Below are positions 56,072 through 64,000 of a stretch of 64,000 nt of DNA, one piece after another. The stretch's first letter is position 1; every line of letters begins with the position of its first letter. The stretch is taken from positions 90,066,642 through 90,130,641 of the forward strand of contig CM049306.1 of assembly GCA_026874595.1 (NCBI GenBank), given 5' to 3'. Made by a program: the position numbers and the translations under genes. The DNA comes from Sipunculus nudus (lineage: Eukaryota; Annelida; Sipuncula; Golfingiida; Sipunculidae). The notes under the pieces were generated by a model. It made no database searches. It worked only from the letters and a program-made list of their open reading frames with translations, and was not told the DNA's origin.

Positions 56072-56140
56072 CTCCGTTCGTTGTACACTCTAGACTTGTA
56101 CAAGCGGGACAAGTTGGTTCACACCTCCCGTTCGGACACT
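56072..56140 (-). CDS. EGF-region Cys-rich exon
   Basis: The 69-nt exon (acceptor ACTGTTTGCAG, donor GGAG|GTACGTTTAG) reads KCPNGRCEPTCPACTSLECT then TNGG with the split Lys codon. Six cysteines in 25 residues, CPNGRC-x3-C-x2-C, continue the MEGF-like cysteine pattern of the two preceding exons. It enters and leaves in phase 1, leading straight into CTLD1. It may be an incomplete EGF repeat serving as a rigid connector. Confidence 0.85.
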
Positions 56141-57064
56141 CTGCAAACAGTAATAAATACAACAGTACAACTAAAGTTCTTTAATAAGTACTTACATATA
56201 TAGTTTGAGAACTTTCTGTTCATGAGTTGAACATCCGTAACTCCTTTATGCATGCTAGGTGAGCAGCTGTTACCACATGAAAAATAAAATCACGAACCAG
56301 ACAGGGGAGTAATACACACGACCATAGCACGCCAGCTGTCATCCCTGACTCCCTTACTCGCGTATTTCGCCTGTTTTTAGCGCTGCTTAAATGTTTAAGG
56401 CTAATCATCCCCACATCTCTAGGACTTGTGGGCTTTTAAACTTTAACCATTCCCAAAAATTAAAAAAAAAATCCTGTTTCCATATCTTCCATATGAAGAC
56501 CCGCTTAACTACCCAGCTTTGAATATTATTTATTTGGTTGGGGCAAGAAATTATTGGTTTAATTTATCATGTATCATTCTGTAAGAGTGGCACCACGTGC
56601 ATTTTTTAAATTTCCAATCAAAATTTCGACGAGGAAGCAAATTGACTCTTTTTGTTTTACCAAGCATAACCGCTTACAGGTCTACCATGTCACTTATAAT
56701 AACACGTACCATACATAAGATAGATTCTAGTTCAACGCAACACATTTGTAAATCTTTCTGATTGTTTTGTGTTTCTGGACGCATACATGCATGCCTTACA
56801 AAGGTTATATGATTGGCAGCTACACCGTGCGAGGATCGGAAACTGACGGCGGATATGAAATGGACCAGATTATTGAATTGTGTTTGTACATTCACATGCA
56901 TCATTTTGTTTAGTCATGGCCTACCGGTTTAGTACAAAAATATCGTTGTGACGGCCTTGGCAGTTCTGTTTTCACCATGAATGTATATGAATCAAAATAA
57001 GTCCCATATGAATGCCTTATTACGTATGATTATGCACTAATGAATTAAGGCTATATAGTTTTAC
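56141..57064 (-). other. Intron, no feature seen
   Basis: AT-rich 0.9-kb intron with no recognised repeats or exons. Confidence 0.65.
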
Positions 57065-57199
57065 TTTCAGTGCACAGAGGTCCACGGTAACCGTCTTCAC
57101 ATCGTCCGCCGGGGCACCTGCCGTTATTGACGTCACATTGGCCTCCTGCACAGCGGCCGCACGGATGTGTACAATTCAGTCCCCACTTGTTGTTGCATC
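57065..57199 (-). CDS. MEGF-type EGF-like repeat exon 2
   Basis: The 135-nt exon (acceptor GTTACTTTACACAG, donor CTGAAA|GTAAAAC) reads CNNKWGLNCTHPCGRCAGGQ then CDVNNGRCPGGRCEDGYRGP then LCTE. The spacing WG-x2-C-x3-CG-x-C-x4-C-x5-G-x-CPGG-x-C-x2-GY-x-G-x2-C matches the MEGF/scavenger receptor F type of EGF-like repeat. These are tandem disulfide-rich stalk modules in extracellular receptors. Phases fit both neighbours. Confidence 0.9.
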
Positions 57200-57837
57200 C
57201 TGTGTAAAGTAACATCATTTGTTCGAAAACGATTTTTTAATGAATCATAACAACATTTTCATGCTTAAATGAGATAATATTACTTCTACTCTCTAAAAGG
57301 TACTAAACCTTTGTATATATTTATATTAAAAAAATAGGACTGTGTCTTTCACCTCTTCATTTGACTTTGCTCCGAGTACAAGATTGTCTTTTCTCCCCTT
57401 CTTTGTTTGTTAGAAGCTTGGATGTTTGTTTGCTATAGCTGGTTAAACTTAACAGCGACATGCATAGACTAGGGAACACTGATGTACTTTTTTTGCGGAT
57501 CGGGAAAGGGGTGGATTTTGTAATTTTTTTTTTTTGGGGGGGGGGGCCAACTACTTAATCGCTCTTGAATACTACCACTTCGTGTCATCTGTCAGCTTAT
57601 ATTTAGAACAAAAGTGCACGGATGGGAAATGAAAACGTATCATAGACCCACCTTCATACGACCAAGTCTGTGTCTACAGACATTAATTGCATTAAGATGC
57701 AGAGACCCCGTTTAATGTTGCTGCGGGTCCGGATAAAGGGGCGGATTCCGGAGTGTTGATTTTTCTTTGTCGGAGATATGCGCTCTATTTAGTGCAATGT
57801 TTGGTTTATTTTGTTGTTATTTGTTTACTTTACTCAC
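57200..57837 (-). other. Intron, no gene seen
   Basis: Contains a T-run then G-run (about 57520-57546) and two related strings, GGATCGGGAAAGGGGTGGAT and GGTCCGGATAAAGGGGCGGAT, about 230 bp apart. This hints at an old local duplication. Confidence 0.5.
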
Positions 57838-57982
57838 GTTGGTCACATTTGGCTCCCTGATATCCCGGCTCACACTGTTTCTGCGGACAATGGCCGTCAC
57901 GTGACGAGCATCTGCCCTGAGAACATTGGCCGCACTTCCCTGAACAGTCCTCCCCGTATCGGTCAGGTCCACAGATTTGTAC
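57838..57982 (-). CDS. MEGF-type EGF-like repeat exon 1
   Basis: The 145-nt exon (acceptor CAATGTCATGCAG, donor CCAAC|GTGAGTAAA) reads VQICGPDRYGEDCSGKCGQC then SQGRCSSRDGHCPQKQCEPG then YQGAKCDQ. The C-x4-YG-x2-C-x3-CG-x-C-x4-C pattern and GYQG-x2-C ending are typical of MEGF-like EGF repeats. It enters in phase 0 from the SRCR exon and leaves in phase 1. It contains an RYGED segment but no calcium-binding EGF signature. Confidence 0.9.
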
Positions 57983-59380
57983 CTGCATGACATTGGTAAT
58001 ATCGTATTTCTATCATCACAAATAATACAATTCATGGAATTTGTTAATACAAATTTGACAAACACCAGAGGGTTATATCCACACTGTCATTTAAAATTGC
58101 ATTTAATTTATTGCTAATCAAATTAACGTTTTAGTAAAACGTAAATCCCGTGAAACGTAAATGTCTATGTGAAATTATGCAAGTGTAAAAATAATATTAA
58201 AAGAATACGGTCAACAGACTAGAGTGGCTCGTATAGGACACACCGAATTTTATTTTTATCTCGTTCCCACGCGATTGTATCTTTTTTCAACACCATAATT
58301 ATCTCGTTGCCACGCAATAATTTTTATCGCGTGCGCACGGCAGAGGAACATGTTCCCCTCACTTATTAAGAGGAAATTAAGTATCTTTTGTCCCTTTACT
58401 CTTTCGGAAAATGAAACCTATTTTACGAGAAAAAGAAAAAGAAAAAAAAACTATTTTACGAGTAAAATGCTCAACCCCCCCCCCCCCGTCCCCCGATCTT
58501 TCCACAACAATATTTCAATATGCATTTCATATTATGAAATTTCAGTATGGCACAAGTTATATCCGTATTCCTGTAACCTCTCCCCCCCCCCCCCCCAACA
58601 CACACACACCCTCCACATCCACCCGCCCCAACATTCCCTGAACAAACATGGGCCATGAGTGATGCAAGGGTCTCTGTTGCACCATTTCGGGTCTCAGCGT
58701 ATTAAGTCCGCACCAAATGCATGCAAATAAATCCACTATAATTTTAATTCAGTGTGTAGAAACATGCCTTAAGGATTTAATATGTAGGTCTTCCTGCATT
58801 GTCCTTCTTTATTTATCGCACTTGAAAACGATGCTTTCGCGTGGGAACGAGATACTATCGCGTGGGAACGAGATACTATCGCGTGGGAACGGGATACACG
58901 TAATTATCGCGTGGGAACGACATACTTATCGCGTAGGAACGAGATACTATCGCGTGGGAACGGGATACACGTAATTATTGCGTGGGAATGACATACTTAT
59001 CGCGTAGGAACGAGATACTATCGGGTTGGTACGACATAAAAAATAATTTTCTGTGTGTCCTTTTCGAGCCACCGTAACAGACCCCATAAACTTGATCAAT
59101 ATATATGTTTTTATAATAAAAATCTTAATGTTCTTATTAATCTTTAACTTCCCCCATAGCAAAGGATCAATCTCATGTTCATTTAGAAGAACACAACAAA
59201 ATTATAAGGATTCATAAGAACTTAAGATTTATCTTCATAAATAAAAGAAAATATACAAGCTGCTAGTGTGACACGTTACGTAAACAAAACTTCCTGATAT
59301 ATACCAGTCTCTAATACACTGATACCGCTACATTATTCTCAGTAAAATTTTGTATTAAATACCTGCACTCTTTCACATAC
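57983..59380 (-). other. Intron carrying an inverted-repeat transposon
   Basis: 1.4-kb intron. It is largely the element at 58220-59075. Flanks are AT-rich with no other feature. Confidence 0.7.
58220..59075. mobile_element. Inverted-repeat transposon with 21-bp subterminal repeats, 856 bp
   Basis: The left end TAGAGTGGCTCGTATAGGAC and right end GTCCTTTTCGAGCCACCGT are inverted copies continuing into ACACA...AAATTATTTTTATCTCGT. A 7-bp direct repeat, AACAGAC, flanks it (58213-58219, 59076-59082). The right arm has about seven tandem ~21-bp units, TATCGCGTGGGAACGAGATA; the left has two inverted, degenerate ones. Structure and unit resemble the 25.2-27.1 kb element. C-rich runs lie near 58473 and 58582. 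No transposase was found. Confidence 0.8.
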
Positions 59381-59520
59381 CTTTTGACAATGAACGTCTT
59401 GTATCGGTAAGTGACATCTGTGGCGGCCCTCAGTAGTTTGTACACAGACACGTTCTTCACGTTGCTTTCCAGCGCAGCCCCCGGAAAACTGTACTAACCC
59501 AGAGAAAGGAGTGCCGCCAC
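59381..59520 (-). CDS. SRCR domain, second half
   Basis: The 140-nt exon (acceptor GCATTCATCAG, donor AAAAG|GTATGTGA) reads GGTPFSGLVQFSGGCAGKQR then EERVCVQTTEGRHRCHLPIQ then DVHCQK. The C-AG-x-E/Q-x6-C-x9-C-x7-V-x-C spacing matches the C-terminal half of a scavenger receptor cysteine-rich domain (compare the exon at 63253). It joins the N-terminal half at 61912-62089 with correct phase and exits in phase 0 to the EGF exons. I first considered a thrombospondin-1 repeat but the spacing fits SRCR better. Confidence 0.8.
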
Positions 59521-61911
59521 CTGATGAATGCATACGAAACTAACTTGAGACACTTTTTACTTATCATGATTTTTAAGCACGTTAGCGATTCAATTTCATG
59601 ATTTTACTGCAATCAACCTAAAAAACACTTTTTTATTTCTTGATTTTGTATTATCTATGCATAAAAATATGGAAATATCAGCAATTCCTCAAATACATTT
59701 GACGTTTGTTGTGTTTTTCGTTATCACTATGTTCACAAGTTTTGTATAGTATTTGGTCGTAAACGCTTTCCTTTAGATAAGTCGGAAACAGAAATATAGC
59801 GACTTTTGCAAAAACACTTTAAGTCTTTGAAGGTTTCACTTTTCCATAGAAGACATTTGTCAGTCCTTCAAGAGATTACCTTTAGTTTATGAAGGTCAAA
59901 TTGGTGATTTGGTCCCTTTAATGTGTAGAAGTTGATATAAGGATTTTGATGTAATTTTTTCCTGTGACTAACTAAAAATATTATTGTGGGACATCTGTTT
60001 CCCCTTTTTGGAAAAGTTTTCTTTTATAATCACGTGTGATATAAAAAAATACCTTGGAAAAAAAGAATAATAAATATAGATGACTGACGATACAGAATTT
60101 TTATACCGTCTTATACCGGATCAAACTTGTATCAAATTGACTAGATTTTGTCATAAATTACGTGTCACTTTTTTTTTCATATTTCTCTAATCTATGCTCT
60201 TACTTTGCATATTTTGTCCCATTGATTAGCTATATTTCATTAAAGATATATATTGTCTTAGATATTTTAAAGTTGAAATCTATACCGAACGATGAAAAAG
60301 ATAAAGCTGTCGTCGCATTAAGATCCACCTACAGACCACCATGGCATCAAATTAAATTTAGATGTTTCGGCGTATAGTCATGCCATTTTAATCCTATACA
60401 CGACTCCGCTCAGTCTCCAGACAACTTGCATTTTATCTGGTTAATGCGTCCCAGAAATTGTCAGAGATTGAGTACACCGTCATTTTTATACTATGTTATA
60501 CAAAAAACATGAGAAGTAATTTTTTTTATTGAAGGTTTGTTGATGTCGCGATAATGATGTAGGTTGCCAGTCGTCCAAACAGAAAATTAACTAAATCAAT
60601 TTCAAAGCGAAATAGGCTGGACATACAGATATGTGGAGATGGCAGGTGTGCTACACTATCAAAAATCAAAGATCCTGAAATGCTGAGTAGAATTGTACTA
60701 ACAGGAGATACTACCAGCAATTAGTAAAAAAATATAAGCCATCACGTATTCCCTAATATTTTATTCTCAAATTGCTTCAATATTGCTTAAATTTTCAATA
60801 CAAATTAAAAGTCATTTTCGACACCGCAGCTGGAAGCCCCTGCTTGCCCCGTTAAAAGGGCATACGTGTGTGTGTCGGGGATGGGGTGTCGACGGAATTC
60901 CCACTAACGCATTTCCGATGCACCTTGACCAATGGAAAAACACTGTCACATTCAAGATATTAGCTACAGACACCGTCTAATGTTGATGTTGGCCTACTTA
61001 CTAACCTCTATGCTACATAACGTCAGCACCACTACACTGTAGAGCCCATGAAGAGATTTATTAAATAACCGAAAATGCTCAGCATGCCATTTAAGGAAAA
61101 GTGTCGTGTCAGCAGGACGGAAGTGTCAGTAATAAGTACATCTGAGTGTAGCCATTACAACATGACACCAGGCTTTTCTAAATCAAACTGATAGGTGCCT
61201 GCGAGTCCTGATACAATTCATAATAGAACACCCATTCTAAGGGTCGGATCAAAATATTTGTGATGTGGTAGTATTTGACATTAGACGCTTATATGAATGT
61301 GTTTTATATACTAAAATAATGAAAAAAATGTTGTTACACAAGTTTGAAGCAGGTTGCGGCTACCGCAGTTTCCGTTGTCAGGCCTTCAAACGCTCCGAGT
61401 AAAACCAGCCCCGTTTATAATAACTGTTGCCTGAATACACGTATGTCAACCTTGAATGTAATATTTATTTTTCCCCCACAGATAATGTCATTTTTTGTCA
61501 CACTTCGGGAAAATGACATTTCGACAAGCAGTATTGTAAGAAATCGCATGCACATCTACTTGTACTATGATCGGGCCATTCAGTTAATTCAAATAGACGT
61601 TTGTGTTCATCACGTATGGGTGTCCGAGTGTTTCCATGCGAATTTTTAACATTTGATAGGACATGGCGTTTGTGCGCGCGTGCATGTATGTTACCTTGTG
61701 ACATCTTGAACATCATTTTTGCATGGCGTGTTTGAATGCGTAGAACGGGCTTTAGTGGTAGCCAACAATAAGGCTAAGTACATAACTGCTTGTGGGTGTA
61801 TGTGTTACCTTGCCATACTTTGATCATACATGTAAATTTGTTGAATTACCTTAATTAACTTAATCGTGAACGTCCTTTTGGGCAAGACGTGTATAGATGC
61901 GTGTGTTTTAC
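59521..61911 (-). other. SRCR internal intron
   Basis: 2.4-kb intron. 59.5-61.1 kb is AT-rich with no gene seen; 61141-61640 is repeat R1; 61690-61911 is the short donor-derived tandem repeat. No alternative SRCR second half was found. Confidence 0.65.
61141..61640 (+). repeat. Dispersed repeat R1, uninterrupted copy
   Basis: In order it carries CATTACAACATGACACCAGG, CCATTCTAAGGGTCGGATCA, AAAAATGTTGTTACACA, CTCCGAGTAAAACCAG, CTGAATACACGTATGTCAAC, TTCCCCCACAGATAATG and CGGGAAAATGACATTTCG. It serves as the reference for the split copy at 15.96/19.94 kb. The open frame that starts at the ATG after the CCCCCACAG acceptor-like site stops after a few codons here, whereas the 20-kb copy stays open for 52. 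Confidence 0.75.
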
Positions 61912-61930
61912 CTTGTGACATCTTGAACAT
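61690..61930 (-). repeat. Three tandem copies of an exon-end/splice-donor segment
   Basis: On the minus strand, TTCAAGATGTCACAAG|GTAA at the true exon end (61912) recurs as TTCAAGATGTCACAAG|GTAA near 61697. A more diverged copy, ATCAAAGTATGGCAAG|GTAA, lies near 61815. Spacing is about 100-115 bp. Each copy keeps a usable GTAA donor and is followed by a CA-rich segment with ACACACGCA-like sequence. This is a short version of the larger arrays at 11.7 and 31.3 kb. Confidence 0.75.
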
Positions 61931-62089
61931 CTGATGAGGCACGGTCCTGAGCTGCTGACAGACAACCCGAGCGTGATCCTGAGTGAACCTCTTTCCACAC
62001 ATGTAATTCCACTTGTTGTCGTGCCATACCTGCAGAAGGCCTTCATACACGGACACGGCCTCGAGACTTCCATGAAGCCCAATACCAGC
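61912..62089 (-). CDS. SRCR domain, first half
   Basis: The 178-nt exon (acceptor GTCGTTTCAG, donor CACAAG|GTAAAACA) reads AGIGLHGSLEAVSVYEGLLQ then VWHDNKWNYMCGKRFTQDHA then RVVCQQLRTVPHQMFKMSQ. V-x-VYEG-x2-QVWHD-x-KW-x2-MC and H-A-RVVCQQL are the N-terminal half of an SRCR domain (consensus ...W..VC......A.VVC.QLG). MSQ precedes a phase-1 end. Entry is phase 0, joining the exon at 63253. SRCR domains bind proteins and polyanions extracellularly. Confidence 0.88.
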
Positions 62090-62487
62090 CTGAAACGACA
62101 GCGGAAACACACAAACTTTATAAAATAGTTATATTCTTCACGTATATATTATTAGACAAAGCTCATCGGAAAGAATTGCTTACAGAGGCATTTAGTCACT
62201 GAGAAGTTGCAAGTAAAAAAATTACGGACAACTGGTGTCCTTCTCTCGGAAACATGTCGGTTCCTAAACAAAATGTTTTTCTTTGACATCAGGCGGAAGG
62301 GTTTATGTAGAGAGAGTATATATCTCCGCCAGGGGTAAATGTCAGAATTAAAAGTCATCTCCTAAGACTAGTGTCATAAATAAGTGCTTGATAGGTCATT
62401 ATACACAAATATTAAAGACAGACAAACAGACTGAAGTAAAGCATTGGGTGAATTTAAAAGAAAAATGAAATTCCTCATGTTTGATAC

Positions 62488-62580
62488 GTATGGTGGCTCA
62501 GAAGACACAAGGAATTTTTTTACCGAGAAAGTATCTCGGCCGAAGGCGGTAAAAATAATTTTCTGTCTGTCCTATATAAG
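62488..62580. mobile_element. Short inverted-repeat element related to 58220-59075
   Basis: It starts GGTGGCTCAGAAGACACAAG and ends AATAATTTTCTGTCTGTCCT. These parallel the termini of the 856-bp element (GTGGCTCG...GACACAC; AATTTTCTGTGTGTCC). The centre is ACCGAGAAAGTATCTCGGCC. Reduced to about 95 bp, it looks like an internal-deletion derivative. Confidence 0.5.
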
Positions 62581-62729
62581 CATGACATGAAAAAGTATAT
62601 CAAAATATTGTATGCATACCATTGTGTAGCTGTCAAGCTGTTATACTAAACAAAACTATTGTAAATCTTATTTACATCCTTTCCACTTTACAGAACAAAG
62701 GCCAAGTATCAGTAAGGCCAAGTTTTAGT

Positions 62730-62945
62730 GGCGTCAGTAATGGGGGTTGGGGGATTTATGTCCTCCAAATTTTAGTAAGGGGGATGGTTAATGACCCCCT
62801 GATGTTCAGAAAATAATATTTATATTGGAAATAAAATATAATACAAATTAGGATATATATATATATATATATATATAGTTATAAAAATAAGTTGTTTAAA
62901 CTTCCGACGCCTGCGAGTCATCCCCCTCCACATTTTATGATAAAT
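62730..62945. mobile_element. Dispersed 'GGGTGGGGATGAC' element, copy 3, reversed and partial
   Basis: TTAGTAAGGGGGATGGTTAA then TGACCCCCTGATGTTCAGAA, a short (TA)n at 62850-62877 and CGCCTGCGAGTCATCCCCCT follow the family order in reverse. Confidence 0.5.
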
Positions 62946-63252
62946 TGACAACACTATCCAGTCTCAAGCTTAAATGGCTTGCACAGAAGCAGCGACAACA
63001 TTTTACTGTCTAGCACTAAACCTGGCGTGACGATTAATTATTGTTTCATTAGACAGGCCAATGCTCACACGTTGATAATGTGACCCCCTAAGTAACATTA
63101 CTCCTTAACTTGAACTTATTTGTTTTGGAAAGAAGTGCGGTAGGGCAGATTGGTTGCGATGCCACGTTCTTGGTGGTACTTCTGTCTGACAATTTAAATG
63201 TAAGTCCAGTGAATCTTAGACAAAAATGGGGGTTGGCGATCTTAAACTTTAC

Positions 63253-63392
63253 CTGAGTGTGTTTGAAGGAACAGGCGACCTTGACCCCGTCAATGTCGCT
63301 ACATCTGGTGCCGGTAGCAGCTGGTGTGAGTGTACAGGCGTTGAGACCTTCCGCGTTCTCTGGACAAGAAACGTTCTTAATCCAAGAGACAG
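63253..63392 (-). CDS. SRCR domain, C-terminal half (first exon seen)
   Basis: The 140-nt exon (acceptor TTATTTTTTCAG, donor ACTCAG|GTAAAG) reads VSWIKNVSCPENAEGLNACT then LTPAATGTRCSDIDGVKVAC then SFKHTQ. W-x2-NV-x-C-x-EN-x2-GLNAC-x9-C-x4-GVKVAC is the C-terminal half of an SRCR domain. It enters with two nucleotides of a split codon, so the matching first half lies upstream, beyond the right edge. It ends in phase 0, feeding the second SRCR domain. Confidence 0.88.
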
Positions 63393-64000
63393 CTGAAAAA
63401 ATAAAAAAAATAAAAACGTTTCAATTACGTCCACCATAGGCCCTTGAAATCATCAGTAACATCATCACATTTTATCTATAAATTATCATATAAGTTGCTA
63501 AACTAAGCTCATAAAGACCATCGTGGCTTTCAAGTAAATATATTCATTCCCGAAGTGGGATCGAAATTGCAGGAATTATTTGTTGCATACAGCGGTTTTT
63601 ATAATTCTTCAGAGCGACCCTAGATAAGTTTTTGTACTTTCTAACAACACCTACCATATGCGAAAATGATTCTGTTATATATCAGCATAATGGTTTATAT
63701 CCAACTTTGCTTTTGTAAACTTTCTGACCGGATTATAAATGTCTCGCATAGGTAACACGTACGAGGCACAGAAAATGACTGGTTTCCATAGAGATGTGAT
63801 TTACAATTTCATATTGCATTCGAGACAACAATATGTATGGCCGTCACGGTACAGTATAAATTTGTCATGCTTAAAGTAGGTTTATCAGTCCAACAATCAT
63901 GTTAATGTATTCATGGCTACTCCAAAGTCAAACGTCTTAATCTAAAGGCTTTGTTTTATCTAATGTTCGCTTCATTTCCGTATTCCATCTATCAGTCGAA
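63393..64000 (-). other. Upstream intron, continues outside window
   Basis: AT-rich sequence with no exon recognised. The upstream half of the SRCR domain, and the gene's 5' end, must lie further right. Confidence 0.6.

Larger units (their letters stand above)
62090..63252 (-). other. Intron with small mobile elements
   Basis: Contains a ~95-bp MITE-like element at 62488-62580 and a partial dispersed element with (TA)n at 62730-62945. The rest is AT-rich without genes. Confidence 0.65.
1802..63392 (-). other. Gene model: SRCR-EGF-CTLD(x5) multidomain extracellular protein, partial
   Basis: This is a gene-level entry joining 27 exons with good support and 2 tentative 3' exons, all on the minus strand. 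Every internal junction is phase-compatible and the 27 exons sum to 3606 nt with no stop. Domain order is SRCR (half), SRCR, MEGF-type EGF repeats, five C-type lectin-like domains, short linker exons, an unrecognised Cys-rich region, then a possible Ly6/uPAR-like exon. Each domain module is bounded by phase-1 introns, as expected for exon shuffling. All recognised domains are extracellular, so the product is secreted or a membrane receptor ectodomain. The first exon, signal peptide, stop codon and any membrane segment lie outside the window or were not found. Possible roles (carbohydrate or microbe recognition) are inferred from the families. Introns are long and repeat-filled. Confidence 0.85.

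Noticed and set aside
59381-59520. Thrombospondin type-1 repeat
   Set aside because: The Trp and CSxxCG signature is missing, and the cysteine spacing and neighbouring exon fit the second half of an SRCR domain better.

Overview
The window is animal genomic DNA: AT-rich, intron-dominated, with GT-AG splice sites on one strand, abundant (TA)n, tRNA-derived SINEs, short non-autonomous DNA transposons and minisatellites. No bacterial gene organisation is present. The protein families in the one real gene (SRCR, MEGF-type EGF, many C-type lectin domains) and the style of the dispersed repeats (runs of GACGGAC, palindromic TCAGCTGAGCTAAAA ends) suggest a lophotrochozoan, most likely a bivalve mollusc. 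That assignment is inference.

A single large gene on the minus strand spans nearly the whole window. I assembled 27 well-supported exons plus 2 more tentative 3' exons by hand. Every intron phase in the chain is compatible, giving about 3.6 kb of open coding sequence (about 1200 residues) that is incomplete at both ends. From N to C terminus (right to left in coordinates): the C-terminal half of an SRCR domain (63.3 kb); a complete two-exon SRCR (62.0 and 59.4 kb); MEGF-like EGF repeats in three exons (57.9, 57.1 and 56.1 kb); five C-type lectin-like domains (CTLD1 to CTLD5), each encoded by two exons joined by a phase-0 intron and bounded by phase-1 introns; small phase 1-1 linker exons (42 to 69 nt) rich in Ser/Thr/Pro/Gly/Asp/Gln, between or after CTLDs; a helical Cys-rich region of three exons (5.3, 4.1 and 3.4 kb) that I do not recognise; and a Ly6/uPAR-like Cys-rich exon (2.0 kb). 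It looks like an extracellular multidomain lectin or scavenger-receptor-type pattern-recognition protein.

Region by region: 1-1.2 kb, six 180-bp tandem repeats; 1.3-1.75 kb, a 42-bp minisatellite; 1.8-5.4 kb, C-terminal exons; 5.5-7.3 kb, 338-bp tandem repeats; 8.08-8.52 kb, a hAT-type MITE with an 8-bp target duplication; 9.7-11.75 kb, a 93-bp minisatellite interrupted by a second hAT-type element; 12.1-13.9 kb, CTLD5; 13.2-21.6 kb, SINEs, (TA)n and nested repeats; 21.7-24.3 kb, CTLD4; 25.2-27.1 kb, a 1.9-kb inverted-repeat transposon containing a pogo-like MITE; 27.1-31.26 kb, a 4.1-kb array of a 49-bp unit; 31.3-34.6 kb, CTLD3 and a CpG-rich palindromic island; 36.2-45.9 kb, linkers, CTLD2 and the start of CTLD1's second half; 45.9-52.8 kb, a large intron with dispersed repeats; 52.8-63.4 kb, CTLD1 first half, EGF and SRCR exons.

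The most striking observation is that three tandem arrays (about 84 copies of 49 bp at 27.1-31.26 kb, the 93-bp array at 9.7-11.75 kb, and three copies at 61.69-61.92 kb) begin exactly at a splice donor of this gene, and their units are recognisable copies of that exon-end/donor sequence. In the largest array many units keep a perfect minus-strand CAG|GTGAGT with a CTAAC branch-point-like motif just upstream. Introns of this gene therefore carry long ladders of duplicated 5' splice sites.
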